64,000 nucleotides of DNA from Ascarosepion bandense (GCA_037127315.1 JBBBDQ010000192.1:4105001-4169000), one strand, 5' to 3'; positions 23,000 to 37,007 are shown, numbered from the stretch's first letter. Notes: a model not told the origin generated them from the letters alone. Made by a program: numbers and translations.

Positions 23000-24100
23000 T
23001 TTTTGTTAACTTTAGCATGGCAAGAAAATTCATTTCCATAGGAAAAAAATTGTAGCTATCATTAAAATTATATTACTGATTACATGTTAAGCAGTTGATT
23101 AAAACCAAATTTTTTCACTATTGAGATTCTTAAAATTGAAAAAAAATGTTTCCGTTGTATGTTTATTATTGCATTAAGAAATAAATAATTTTAATTGAAT
23201 CATAAAACAAATGTAGAATTTGTAGAAGTAAAAGAGAATATTTTAATTTTTTGCATTTTTCAAATCTACAAAATTTTTCTAATATGTTTTTGTGCTTGAC
23301 TCATAAGTATTGAAAGGTAGATGTGGAACGAGAAGAAAAATTGAGTGCATAAATTTGAGGTTTGCTGTTAAGATCAACATGGCAGAAAAAAGTATCTGTT
23401 GAATGAAGTTGCATATAACAAAAAAATAATTTTCTTAAGACAGCCATTTGATGGGTAAAATCATGACCAAGAAGTTTTTATACTTACATTTTTAAAAAAA
23501 AAAAATAAATAAAAGAAGAAAATAAAATAGCTTATTTACTTGAATATTTCAATTTTAAAAAGACAATTGCTTTATACTTATGACTTACAAATACTTAACT
23601 GATACTTGAACTGCAAAACAAAAAGTTCTTAAAACACAAAAGACAAGTAAAACAATTTGAATAAAAAATGGTGTTATTAAAAACAAAAGATATTATTCCA
23701 AAATTAGCACAGAATAACCAAAAAATCAATTAATGTGACAAGGTTTGAAAGATACCCATGAAGGTATCATGTCAGATTGGCTTGCATTATGCTCTTTCTT
23801 TGCAATAAATGATATGAACAACTAATAACTAAGGCTTAAAGAACTTAAACATAGCAAGATATGCGGATGGCCATGCTTATATGCCACTTAAAATAAGGAG
23901 AAAACTGATGTCTATGGAAGCAAAAAAGGGGAGGTCCACTCACCCTGCTTCTTGTTGGTGGGATGTGCCCTGCTGAAAATATACTTTATAGACTGATGCC
24001 AGGCTTTAAATAAATCATAATTAAAATTTAAAAAAAAAATAAATAAATAAAACCAAAATAAAATAAAAAAAAAAAAGCTGATTATAGATATTTTTTCTGA
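23000..24100. other. Intron sequence without recognisable features
   Basis: AT-rich, with A/T runs near 23492-23525 and 24030-24076. No exon, repeat copy or transposon motif was found. Confidence 0.5.
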
Positions 24101-24150
24101 AAGTGAGCTTGGCACGACTGTAGCATGGCAACAGAACTTAGCCATACTCA

Positions 24151-26215
<2,065 letters not shown>

Positions 26216-26218
26216 GAT

Positions 26219-26245
<27 letters not shown>
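26219..26245. repeat. (TA)n microsatellite
   Basis: About 13 TA units, about 40 bp on the intron side of the exon D donor. Confidence 0.95.
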
Positions 26246-26250
<5 letters not shown>

Positions 26251-26282
26251 ATTCCTGAAGAGGCTGAGGTAGCACTTGCTTA

Positions 26283-26471
<189 letters not shown>

Positions 26472-26949
26472 CTAGGGGAAAATAAAATAATCATGTACTA
26501 TTTTACTGTAGACATGTAACAGATTCAGATTTTCATAAGTTGTGGCAATAAATCAAAATTTCAATAAAACCCATCATTTGAGCTTTTAGAGACCTGAACA
26601 TCACTTCCCAATACACCAGAAGAGAGGTTGTTTAACTATTTAAATATTGTAAACCCTCAATTTAACAGACTAATAAATGGATTGATTATTATTTTTACCA
26701 GCATATGTGGGTCATTTAGTGCTGAAAATGGATTTTTTTTTCAGATATCTTTTGAAATGTAAGTTGAAAAATTTCTATTTTCTATAAAAGTTGAAGTATT
26801 TTCTTTTCTTCAGATATTCTATTATTTAGGCAGTAGGCACATTTTTGAAGAGCATGTTAAGATTTTGTGCTTGGTAATAGTTGCTATGTAATTTTTTTAT
26901 GTTTCTTAGATTTCATCAAGATATGCTTGATGGTGACAAATTGGTTGCA

Positions 26950-28745
26950 GTGAGTATACCGAGGTGTAGTTTCTGCTTTGAACGTGTGTGTGAGTGTGTT
27001 CCATTCTTATTCTTTTGAGCACTATGTCTTGTCTATAATCAACCAATGGCCCTATATTCTCCTTTCTTATTGTTAGCTAATGTTCATATAGTTTATAGCT
27101 TGGGAACATGTCCCAAATTGCTTGCCATTTTATTGGATGTGTTGTGTAATTTTGTTTTTATAATCTGTATATGAGAGTTTGATGTTGGTTATTTTCATTA
27201 CCTCTTTTGCCAGTGTATCAGCTTCATGATTTTGCTTGATGCCAATATAGCTAAGAATCCAAACCAATAATATTGTTTTGTTCTTTATTACCTGATGACA
27301 ATGTTCTAGGATTTCTTGAATATGGGGATGATTTGGGTTCTTATCATTAATTGATGTTAAACTAGATAGGGAGTCTGAGAATATTATAAACTTCTTATCA
27401 TTATAAGTGCTGTTTTAATGGCTTTTCATTCAGCTGTATAGATAGATGGATAGATTATTTGGTAAACTGGTTTGTCTGCTTCCTATTGTGTGTGCCTAAT
27501 GCTGTGTTTCCATTTCAGACTTTGAATGTTCAGTTTGATAAGAAGTTTATACCCATTCTTTCTTTTATTTCCATCTTGTGCATGTCTTTTAGGATACCAT
27601 ACTTTCATGTGGTGTCATAGATCAAAGAATATTAATACCACATGATGACCTCGAACAAAGCCATCATGAATAAAGGATTCTAGCCATAGAAGCTGATCAG
27701 TGGTTCCTTGGTTTTTCTGGAATCCACTTTATTAGTGAGATAAGAGATTGTTTCTTTCCAGGAACCACATTAGTCAAGCATTTACCATTCTCACCATCAT
27801 CTTGCAAATGCAACTTATTAGTGCAGTGGGTCTGTAGTTTGTTGGGTTGTAATGGTCTTTGCCAAGTTTAGAAAACAGAATAATGACAGACTCAAGCTAC
27901 AATTCTGAAAATTTGTTTGAACAACATATGTCATTGAATATTTGGAGGTGTATTAAAAGAAATTTTTCTAGCAGGTGTTTTAAAAATTGGTAATGAATTT
28001 CATCTGAATCAGTTGCAGAATTTTTATGGAGTCTTTTAGTTTTGTAAAGAGAATATTGTGATTCTTCTTTATTTTTTGAAGTGAATAAGTTTTTCTTGTT
28101 CCATAATTTTTTTTTATATTTTTGAAATTTGGGAATGTAACAATTTGTTGGGGAGTTCCATTGAAATTCTATTGCGATTAGGTTAGCTACTTCTTTTTTT
28201 CTGGTGCATTTATCTCCATTTGTTTTGATTAAGTGGACTGTCACAGTTTGTAATGTTTTTCTATTAATAATTTTCCTTATCATTTCCCATGTTTTATTTA
28301 CTGGGGTTTTGTTGTTTAGTCTGGAGATATAGTTTTGCCAAAATTCTCTTAAATTATTTTCATTATATAGTATGCTTTTGCTAGAGCTTGCTTGTAGTTT
28401 TGTCAGTTGATTGTGATTGGATTCTGTAAAAATATTTTTAGCATCTTCAGCAATTTTTTTTCCTGGTTTTAACTGCTTCTCTGCATTCTGCTGTAAACCA
28501 AGGTTTTGATTTGCTATGCAGTTTAAAATAAGATTTGGGTATTGTTTGCCTTGCTATTTGTGTTAATATGTTTGTAAAGGAAACTATTGATTATGGTTCA
28601 TTAAAAATTTCCATGATGATTTGGGATGAGAATAGTTTATTGAATTTTTACCAGTTAGCTTTGTGTAGTTGCCATTTTGGATTTCTTTCTTCTGGCATAG
28701 GCTTGCTTATATTTAAGAAAATAAATGAATAGTCACTATCACAAT
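26950..28745 (-). pseudogene. LINE copy 2, ORF2 remainder (RT and RNase H)
   Basis: Starts HHNCDSDYSFIFL (endonuclease end, SDH-like). The linker follows with PWFTAECREAVKTRKK. RT has NPTNYRPTALISCICKMMVR (about 27840-27790). Later, in mixed frames, SINDKNPNHPHIQEILEHC and WILSYIGIKQNHEADTLAKE (about 27240-27195) are the end of an RNase H domain, which places this family near the I/Nimb clades. Many stops. Confidence 0.78.
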
Positions 28746-28830
28746 TGTGATGTGTAAATTTCATAGGAAGCTACGCGATTTCTCCCTTTTCACGATGCTT
28801 AAGGTTCGTTCTATTTATGCATGTATCACA
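28746..28830 (-). repeat. Very short Gypsy LTR (85 bp)
   Basis: The plus strand starts tgtgatgtgtaaatttc and ends gcatgtatcaca, giving exact TGTGAT/ATCACA termini. On the element's strand it directly follows the purine stretch ggttcagggaggcaaa, the expected polypurine primer. A related block, truncated, is at 40236-40302. Confidence 0.72.
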
Positions 28831-28849
28831 TTTGCCTCCCTGAACCTGA

Positions 28850-29640
28850 GAAGTTTGACGCCCTTAGTTGCTCTATCACTTCTTCTGAATATTCTGGATG
28901 GTCTGCATTGATTTTTCTGTTTGTTTTTCTTGTGTCCTCTTTAATGGAGATCTTTGCCTAAATTTGTCTTTCTCTTCTAGGTCTGTTAAATCATTTCCAC
29001 TTCCCTTCATGTTCTGTTTTCCCATTCTCTGTCTCCTCCTGTTCCTCATTTCTTCATCTTCAGGCTTGAACGTGGTTCTAAAATGATCAGCATGGGTTGC
29101 CTCTTTTTTCCAGTACAGCTATGTTCTGTCCTTTTTGTCAAACAAACATTGCTTTTTCTGGCTCTGCTTTCTTCTTGTTTTTGTACCAGACTTTCTCCTT
29201 TGTGGCAAACGACATGGTTATTGGGGCTCTAATTTGCCTGCCCATTAAAGCTGATGGGATTTGTTTTCTATTTGCATAAGGAACCAACCGATAACTTAAA
29301 AGTAAATTAGGGAGATATGCTTCTATATTCTCATTAAAAAGGTGAAAATGCCTTTAATCACATTTTTAGTTTGGACCATCCTTTCCGCTATGCCATTTGA
29401 CTGTGCATAATACAGTGGTATTTTATATGGTATACATACATTTTTTTTTTTTTTTTTTAAACCAAAACAGTAAATTTTCATTGCCAAATTCCAGTGTGCT
29501 GTCTGTGATAATGGTCTTAGGTACACTGTTTTTTTACAAATATTGTTCTCAATATTTGTTTCATGGTGGCAACTTTCCTATCTCCTACCTTTATTACTTC
29601 TGGCAGGCCTGAGATTAAAGATTAAAAATAAAACCAATAT
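28850..29640 (-). pseudogene. Gypsy copy 1, integrase fragment
   Basis: NGIAERMVQTKNVIKGIFTF holds the catalytic Glu of integrase. After NENIE-like and FATKEKVWYKNKKKAEPEKA pieces, a charged tail follows (about 29150-28950). The same tail occurs in the second fragment near 43000-43250. Confidence 0.72.
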
Positions 29641-29920
29641 CTCAAATGTGGGCATGTTCCATGTGGACCCTTGTCCATGGCTCCCACTCTTTAGGCTATG
29701 TGTATAATTTCATTTGTTTAAATGTTTTAATGTCCATACATTTAGGGTATCTTCTTAGGTGTTCTTCAAAATCTTTAAAATATCCTGGCCACCAAGCTTG
29801 CATTCTCAACGTTCTTTGCGTAACTGTGACACTGCAATGTATGTCACCATGTTCACTTAATTATTTCTTTCTTAAAAATTTGGGGAGGCACTATTGCATC
29901 TGCATTTCCCCCCCCCCCCC

Positions 29921-30129
29921 CAATTGGAGTAGATAGACTGAACTATCACCTGGTTCACACTCCACCCACGTCTATTGAACAGGTTAAGAGGCTCATCCCT
30001 TGTTCCCTGTTTAGGATGTGGTTTCCAGCTTTCTCTTTCCCAATCTTTTCACTATTATGTAGCCCCCTGCACATCAGTGGCATTACCGCCTTGCTCAGGG
30101 GTGATACGATTAAAAAAAGAAAAAAAAAT
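29921..30129 (+). mobile_element. SINE, single complete copy
   Basis: Follows a C-run and starts aattggagtagatagactga. It carries the same head as 15068-15606 (ggttcacactccacccacgt, gttaagaggctcatccctt) and ends with ttatgtagccccctgcacat and gccttgctcaggggtgatac plus an A-rich tail. The 3' 50 bp resembles the end of LINE copy B (48318-48371). It is inserted in the Gypsy fragment between RNase H and integrase. Confidence 0.85.
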
Positions 30130-30179
30130 ATAATGCCTTTCTCTACCGTTAACCTCCGTTTTGCTTGCTTGAAAAGTCT

Positions 30180-30780
30180 TTCCATTATAGTGCATTTATT
30201 CTACACATTCTTATGTGCTTTAGTATCTTGCTTAGCATGAAGTCTTATTGGGTTTCTATACTGAGTGTTTTGTGGTATAATACGTTTGTTTCCACCGATT
30301 GTATAACTATCATCCAAATTTTCATGTTCTTCTCCATTTTCATTCTGAAACCTTATTCTTGATAATGCATCCACATGAGGAATGGTGCTTCCTTTAACAC
30401 ACAATGTCAAAATCAAATGCCATGATTTTAATGGCCCACCTTAAAATCTTTGACAACATTAATCTTGGTAATTCTTTTTGCAGATTGAATAAGAATTCCA
30501 AGGGTTTATGATATGGCTTCAACAGGATATTCTTACCCAACAAGAAATTCTGCACCCTCTCCATACTCCAGACTATGGCCAATGCTTCCTTTTCTAATTA
30601 CATTCTGCTGATAACAATTTTCTGAAAAGATACATGATTGGGTGACCCTCTTGTGATACAATAACTGCCATAGCATGTTCATTTGCGTCTATCGTTAAAG
30701 TAACCGCTTTTCTTGGATTGAAGATGTTTATTACTAGCTTACTTGTCAAAGCCTTTTTTAATGCTTAGAAAGCATTATTT
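30180..30780 (-). pseudogene. Gypsy copy 1, RNase H and linker
   Basis: AVTLTIDANEHAMAVIVSQE, then ALAIVWSMERVQNFLLGKN and HKPLEFLFNLQKELPRLML, then IMAFDFDIVCVKGSTIPHVD and ALSRIRFQNENGEEH. This is the standard order of RNase H followed by the DALSR linker before integrase. Frameshifts occur near 30590 and 30640. Confidence 0.8.
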
Positions 30781-31072
30781 TGCTTCTGTGTCCATGTGAA
30801 TTCATTTTTTTTTTTTTTTTTTTTTTTACACATTTTTGCAAATGGTTCAATGAGTTTGCTATATCTAGGAAGATAACTGCTGTAGAAATTAATTAATCCT
30901 AATAAAGATTCCAATTCTTTCTTGATCATGGGCTTCACTACTTTTGCAGTTTTGTTTGTTAACAGTAGATATTTCTTCTCTCAATACTTGATAGATAGCA
31001 TACTTTTTTCACAGTCAATCACTGTTTATCATCATGCCTGCCTGATTTTATCTTCGTAGAACTTGTTCTACA

Positions 31073-31592
31073 TCATGCTTTAATTTGTCTCATTTTAATT
31101 TCAAATGGCAAGCCAGTCCATCTTAATAATCCCGATGGTGTATTTATTGTAACAACCTCCTTAAATTTGTGATCTATTTCAATTTGGTTATATGCTGACT
31201 TGAAGTCATTTTTTGCATGCTTCATGTTATAATAATTCATGACTTGCGGTTTCAATACTTGGTAAAGGAAAGGAATCTGAACATATCTGATGGCTAACCT
31301 CAATTTTGTGATCATCTCATATTCTAATGTCTCCATCTGCCTTTTTAATGGAAACTATTTATAAAGCCCAATTGCTAATGAATGCCCTTTTCCAAAATGC
31401 CCTCTGTTGAATCATTGTTTTTAACTTTGCCACCATTACAGGTACAATATGTATTGGTAGTTTCCTTGACTTAATATATCTTGGATGATGATTCTTCAAG
31501 TGAATACTTGCTTTATAATCCTTTAGTAATCCTATTTTTTGTTCTTCAGATTCTATCAGATTAATCAATTTTGATGTATCGACTCTTAACAC
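31073..31592 (-). pseudogene. Gypsy copy 1, reverse transcriptase fragment
   Basis: Two open pieces: LINLIESEEQKIGLLKDYKA through IVPVMVAKLKTMIQQ (entry region), and KNDFKSAYNQIEIDHKFKEV with TINTPSGLLRWTGLPFEI. The catalytic Asp of DFKSAYNQ is present. The DD block and the rest of the palm are not readable. Confidence 0.8.
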
Positions 31593-31599
31593 AGGAAAT

Positions 31600-31910
31600 T
31601 GTCAATTAGCCTGTATATTTCAGTGTGCTTTGGAGGAATATAAATTGAACATATAGTTATTGTTTGATAAATTGATTCATAGGGGTATTGATTTTTTTTT
31701 AACCAATATTGAAGTACCCCCACTTGTCAGTTTCTGTTGTTGTTGATACATTTATTTTGTGATAAGTTTCATATTCTTTAAAGGAGATGTCAGTTTCTTT
31801 GAGAAAGACTGTATTTGGATAGTAATCAATAACGAGTTGTTTGATTTCCTTACAATTTGGTTTAACACTTCTACAGTTCCATTGTATGATGCTTGTGTTT
31901 CATTTGTCCA
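31600..31910 (-). pseudogene. LINE copy 2, ORF2 endonuclease N-terminus
   Basis: Reads SIIQWNCRSVKPNCKEIKQL, then PNTVFLKETDISFKEYETYH. This is the opening of an APE-type endonuclease with the catalytic Glu region (LKET). It stops where the Gypsy fragment begins. The middle of the endonuclease (the GDFN block) is absent from both sides. Confidence 0.75.
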
Positions 31911-32549
31911 TTTGAGTGGTAATTGTTTTATTTTAGTGAGTGGATCTTAAGCATGACTATGTTTTTGGTTATTTATTTCTATATATTCCATATTTTTTAT
32001 GCTGTTTGTTTTTCTTGTTTGTGAACTTGTTCTTCAAGTATTTGTACGTTCTTGATTATTTGGGGTTATTATTATTTTTTTAATTATCTTTGTGTGGATT
32101 GTCATCCTGTTTATTTGCTTTTAATTCTGTTTCTTCTGTTTGTTTGGATTTTGATTGTTTTATGGTTTGATTGGTTTTTGTACTATCAGGTTTCTGTTTA
32201 CAGAATTTTTAATTTGAGAAGTTTTGCAGGTTTTGTCATTGAGAGGTTGTCAGTAAGTTCTATGTTGGATTTACATTGTTAATAGTTTGGGTTCAGTGGT
32301 AGAGGTAGTTTCCAAGTTTAGAATTGGTTTTAATGTTTGTTAATTCTTGAATTAAAAATATTAGTTCTTGTGTTTCATGTAATTTGTTTGATATTAGATT
32401 TTCATTAAATATAGTTTGATGTTGCTTGGTGTATCGGAGTTTGTTCTGATGCTTTTCCTTGCTTCTGAGGAGGAATGTTTTTGATGTGTTTAATTTTTAA
32501 TATATTCTTTTCTTTTTTCTAGGTTTCGCAGTCCTTAGAAATTGCCCTA

Positions 32550-33280
32550 TATATAATTTTTTTTTTTTTTTTTACAAATAAGGCATTTGGTTTCCTTTGG
32601 GCATGTGATCTCTGGGGTTAGGATCATTCTCACCACATTTTTCACATACCAATATCCTTGTACATTTATTCTTACCATGTCCATATCTTTGACAGTTGAA
32701 GCATCTTAATGGGTTTGGAATGTGTGTTTCTACTTTGGAAACTGTATAGCCAATTTTTAATTCCTGTGGTGGTTCTGGTGAATCAAAAGTAATGTTATAA
32801 ATGTTGGTATCTATAATTCTTTTAAATAGATATTTTTCTTACATTAATTACATTATTCACACTGAAATATTACCTCACTCAGAAGTATAAACAAATATAT
32901 TCTTTTTATGTCTTATGTTTTGTTTTTTGATAGAATTATTGTTCTTAATTTCCTCAAGTATACACAGAGAGTGTTCAGTATTCCTCACTATACCTTTGGA
33001 GGAATCCTAAAATTGGCGTGGGTAGGCCCTTATCTTTATATCATGATATTTGGTCATCTATTTATTTTGTTTTCTTTAATGTAACATAAGATATTTTAAT
33101 AGAGTTTCAGTGTCATGTTTTTCTTTGACTCCTATCAGTAATGTATTATTTCTAGTTTGTTTTTTTAAAGCCATTTTTGGAGTTATCCAAAATGCTAATA
33201 TTTTTTCTATTACAAAAGGTAACAACTTCATTATTAGTCTGTCTTCTATTGCTTCTATTATTATGAATTTCAAATTTTTT
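32550..33280 (-). pseudogene. LINE copy 2, ORF1 (zinc knuckle)
   Basis: The N-terminal piece KFIIIEAIEDRLIMKLLPFV matches FIIIESLDEIKLDQLPPFLI of copy 1. Further on, IPNPLRCFNCQRYGHGKNKC and EKCGENDPN form two CCHC-type knuckles (about 32720-32600). Frameshifts separate the pieces. It is a nucleic-acid-binding gag-like protein of the LINE. Confidence 0.75.
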
Positions 33281-33598
33281 TCCTTTGATTTTCTGTATCA
33301 TTTTTCATGTCTATATCAATGTGTAATATCATGCATTTTTTATGCTCATATTTAATTTATTTATTATTATTTATCAGCCATGCTTCAACCCATACCATTT
33401 ACCTCATTCTTCCAGGGCTACATGATTCAAAGGTTATATCCAAAATTGTCCACCCAAATATGGGCTTATTTATTATATAGAATATTATAAAAATTTTAAA
33501 CATTATAAAGAAACTATATATCTTGGGTGGTTAAAGGCAAAAAAGTTTTTGCAAGGTGTTTCTGACTTGAAAGAGTCAGTCACAGGGAAAGGACTTAC

Positions 33599-33707
33599 CT
33601 CAGATTGTGCAGAAGAATTATCTTCTTGACTTTCCGTGTCAGCCTCATCTTCAGGTGCATAATATGCCAGGTAAATCCACAGGTTGCCACGGACACGGGA
33701 CCTTGTG
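33599..33707 (-). CDS. Nedd4: NEDD4-family E3 ligase, exon C (C2 end and acidic linker)
   Basis: This 109-bp exon gives, after completing the split Ser, TRSRVRGNLWIYLAYYAPED, then an acidic Ser/Gln-rich tail ending AQSE. SRVRGxL is the last beta strand of NEDD4-family C2 domains (SRVKGFL in the vertebrate protein). The acidic tail is the start of the linker to the first WW domain. The acceptor is tgtaacag and the donor gtaagt on the minus strand. Exons B and C total 222 bp, so the frame returns to phase 0. Only 1.17 kb separates it from exon B, and the foldback at 34010-34390 sits in that short intron. Confidence 0.94.
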
Positions 33708-34009
33708 CTGTTACAAAAATGCAAAAAGTAAGTTTTTTTTTTTTTTAATAGCCTCAGAAATATTTAAAAAATGTTTTCAATTTTTTTTTTCGTTCATAGC
33801 AAATTTTATGCTTTTTAATTAAAAAAATTATAGAAGTTGAAATTATTTGACAGATGCAAAAAATCAAAACAACAAACAAATTATGATTTTTTCTTGTTTT
33901 ATAAAAAGCATACACATCTTGTCAGGAATTTTTTTTTTTGTTATTGTGATGAGAGTCCAGTTAGAGGGAGATTACTGATGACTACCAAAAGAGGCTTCAC
34001 ACAAGGAAT

Positions 34010-34390
34010 GAGAATGATATACCCCAGTGATCATAAGAAAGTGTTCAATTCAAAATTCCTAGCACCTGAAGAAGGCCCGAGCGTACAACAGCTGAAATGT
34101 TGTAAAAATGGAACAAAGGTGAGGACAATAGTCCAAATAATGTAATTCGTGTTCCAGGCTAACAATTATTAGATGGCAAGAGCCATGCTTTTCTTCCCGA
34201 CCTCTTCCTCTCTCACTGGACACCAACTTCATAATCTTTCCATTACAGCCTGGAACACGAATTACATTATTCGGACTATTGTCCTCACCTTTGTTCCATT
34301 TTTACAACATTTCGGCTGTTGTACGCTCGGGCCTTCTTCAGGTGCTAGGAATTTCGAATCGAACCCTTTCTTACGATGGGGTATATGAGT
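34010..34390. repeat. Foldback element with about 145-bp arms
   Basis: The left arm 34010-34160 and right arm 34247-34390 are near-perfect inverted complements around an 86-bp loop. Inner arm ends are cgtgttccaggct and agcctggaacacg. The arms contain cctgaagaaggcccgagcgt. It lies in the 1.2-kb intron between exons B and C. This is probably a palindromic MITE or foldback transposon. Confidence 0.85.
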
Positions 34391-34793
34391 ACAGGACCAT
34401 TTATAATAGTACCTCTGTTGAGAATTTATAGATTTTTCAGAACTCACAGAATCCAAGACATTTACTTTTGAGAATGGCCTGGAACGCTTATGGAGAGTGG
34501 CATTTTGCATTTTCTAGAACTTTATGCAAAGATTGCAGGCAGTTCTGAATGCAACAAGGGTTCTAATACATGGTTCTCTGCAATAGATATAGTAGTAGTT
34601 ATGAAGAGCTAAGCTCTAGCACATTCAGGAGTGAATGAGGGCTGGTCATTAGTTTTCTGTTGGAATTTTTTCTGATGCATAAAACTTTCCATGCCGGAAA
34701 GGATCCATTCAGAGATGAGGGTTGAAAATCAGCATTTAAAATTCTGGCTTTATAGGGTTCAAACAAAACCACTAGCAGTCACCATAATAAGCG

Positions 34794-34822
34794 TACACAC
34801 ACACACACACACGTGTGTGTAC
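34794..34822. repeat. (AC)n(GT)n self-complementary microsatellite
   Basis: An AC run followed directly by GTGTGTGTAC, so the tract can fold on itself. It is about 55 bp intronward of the exon B donor. Confidence 0.9.
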
Positions 34823-34876
34823 ACATAACTAAATAAAAGCATATTTGAAAGTTTTGTAACTGATCCTTTTACAAAC

Positions 34877-34989
34877 CTTCGAGGTCGTAGGATGTAATCT
34901 TTAGTAGGGATGCTGCGATCAGGCCTCTCTGTGAGGATGCTTGTGTGATTGAGGGGGATTTCCACCAAGCCAAGAAAATCATCTCGAGT
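34877..34989 (-). CDS. Nedd4: NEDD4-family E3 ligase, exon B (C2 domain, calcium-loop half)
   Basis: This 113-bp exon begins TRDDFLGLVEIPLNH and ends DYILRPR plus two bases of a split Ser codon. It directly follows FDENRL of exon A. Together they give the acidic FDENRLTRDDFLG loop that binds calcium in NEDD4 C2 domains. The acceptor is a T-rich tract ending ttttttcag-like on the minus strand, and the donor is gtttgt. It enters in phase 0 and exits in phase 2, and exon C completes the codon to Ser. The intron from exon A is about 28.3 kb and holds most of the mobile-element load of the window. An AC/GT microsatellite (34794-34822) lies about 50 bp downstream in the next intron. Confidence 0.95.
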
Positions 34990-34999
34990 CTGAAAAATA

Positions 35000-36964
35000 A
35001 ATAAATAAAATTAAATAAATAAGGAAAAGAGAAAAAAGGTTTGAGGATTTCTAACTTGAAATCTATCAAATGTTATGAACAAAATTGTTCTGCTGTTTTA
35101 TCCATCCTATTGTATAAGTACAAAAAAGAAAAAAAAAATGATGAAAAACAACATAGTATGAAGGGAAAAGGCCCCAAACTAAATAAAAACAAAGTTTTAT
35201 CAGCAAAATGATTGTTATCATTAAGAGGATAGATCGACGTATTTTTTTAATTATTTTTTAAAATTTTTTAATTATTTCTATCACATTCAAAATTTTGGTA
35301 GAAAAATTTTTTCTTTCATCAGTGTGAGACCTAAACTGTTTATTATGTCAAAAAACATGATATTACGCAATGTACTTTTTTTTTACCGTAAAAGATACAT
35401 TAACTTGAAAATTCTTGCAAAAATCAAATAATGGCCGAATTTTTATGAAAATTTCAGGACTTATTCATAATAGACTGAAATTAATTTTGAAATAATTATT
35501 TTTTGAAAATATTGGTAAATATATATATGTGTGTGTGTGTGTGTTACTCCCTCCACCACCAATTAAGTTCCAGAATTGTCTAAAAATTCACCACTGCTCC
35601 TCCATAAAACCTATAATAATTAAATTCAGAAGTCATTGAGGAATGCTAATCAACTGTCTTTTTTTCTTCAAGAGGTGCCAATTTTCTAAAAGGTAGGTCC
35701 AAATTGCAAAAATGCAATAACTATGCCAATTTTTATTTGGATAAACTTTTAAATGCTTTTATGAACAATATAAATTAGGCGTATCATAGTCTGAAAAGAA
35801 TTTAAAAAAATCAATAAATAATGAATTTTTACAAGAATTATTTTCATTTAAAAAAAATTTTTTTTAATAATATATAAAGTTTCAAAAATATTTTAAAATG
35901 TCTTCCTCCATTGCTTGGGCCAGGATATGGAATTAATACATGAAGACTACATTTACTAATTGAAAATTGAAAAGCTTAATTCAAATGATTGAGCCAAAGG
36001 ATTTTTAAAATAATTAAAACATTTTAATTGTGTGCATTTTGATTGCCTGTATTTTATTTGTATGGGTGGCCGTACATGATATTTATTAAAAGGTCAGGTG
36101 ATTCAAGGGTTGTCCTCCCTAACATACAAAACCTAAGATTTATACCAAATTCGTCTTCCATACTTAGCATTTTTGGGCCAGCTACTGTAAACATATCATT
36201 TATCGCCTCCTTAATAAGGTGATGACAAATGTGATAATAGGGATACCATAATTGAGAAAAGCTTTTCTGGAAATATTTCGGGCAGTAAGCAATTAATTCT
36301 TGTGTCAAGTCAACTTACAGTAAGTTTAAATTTCATTAATTTGAATAAAATAATTTGTCAGCAAGGTGTATTTTACGTTTTGTAAGATTTTTTAAAAACT
36401 TTTAAAATGGCTTCTGTTTACAATTGATGAAAAATGGCGGAAAATTTGAAATTTTAACTTTTTTTTAAACCTACAAGATTTTTGATTCCGATTAATATAA
36501 TTTCGGTTTGAAATACACCATGGTATTTTGGTTACTGTAATTACTAAATTTAATCCCTTGGCTTTCAATTTTAAAGCTTGAAGATAACTTATTTTTAAAA
36601 TTTCAATTTAAATTTAGATATAGAAAAATGAGTGGAGGTACCTACTATTGTATTTTTCTGAAATCAAGTTTCCACACACACACACACACACACACACAAA
36701 TATTTCAATAAAAAGAAAATATCAGCATTTCTGCCATCACTTCAAGTATTTGTCAATCCACTTAATATTAAACTGTTATCATTGATTTTGTAATCCATAT
36801 TTTTTAATCTGTCCAGATTTGGAAACTATGGCAGGTTTCAAGATTACTAGACATTTAATCAAAATGTTTTTTCATGTGCAAATTCAAAGATATAATCTCA
36901 ACCAAAATAAATTATTTGCTTTGAAAAAAATCAAGACGAAGTTATTAAGAAAAGATCACTTAAG

Positions 36965-36998
<34 letters not shown>

Positions 36999-37000
36999 GG
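35000..37000. other. Intron sequence with few recognisable features
   Basis: AT-rich start of the 28-kb intron. It contains a block at 35165-35200 shared with the inverted repeat at 48730-48853, (AT)(GT) at 35520-35542, (AC)n at 36672-36698 and an A-run at 36969-36995. An 84-codon open piece on the minus strand (36308-36054) has no family I recognise. Confidence 0.5.
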
Positions 37001-37007
37001 TCAATTA

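Larger units (their letters stand above)
28746..31600 (-). mobile_element. Gypsy fragment, copy 1, with an 85-bp LTR
   Basis: On the minus strand the order is RT entry (31592), RT, RNase H, integrase, then a purine tract and an LTR. RT shows HAKNDFKSAYNQIEIDHKFK and TPSGLLRWTGLPF. RNase H shows TLTIDANEHAMAVIVSQEGH and MERVQNFLLGKNILLKPYHK. Integrase has QSNGIAERMVQTKNVIKGIF. The element is truncated at its 5' side, with no 5' LTR or gag. A related fragment is at 42985-45042. Frameshifts and an internal SINE (29921-30129) show that it is dead. Confidence 0.85.
26690..33360 (-). mobile_element. I/Jockey-type LINE copy 2 with nested Gypsy and SINE
   Basis: Same family as 1020-7400. ORF1 is at about 33280-32550, and the ORF2 endonuclease start at about 31905-31600. 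ORF2 resumes at 28745 with the endonuclease end, RT and RNase H, down to about 26950. The interruption is a Gypsy fragment (28746-31600), which itself carries a SINE (29921-30129). The 3' end has TTTTCAGCACTAAATGACCC on the minus strand (about 26700-26735), close to the end of copy 1. The composite fills nearly all of the intron between exons C and D. Confidence 0.82.

Noticed and set aside
36054..36308. 84-codon minus-strand open frame (AYCPKYFQKSFSQLWYPYYH...)
   Set aside because: It reads smoothly but matches no family I know, and has no exon borders in phase with neighbouring exons.
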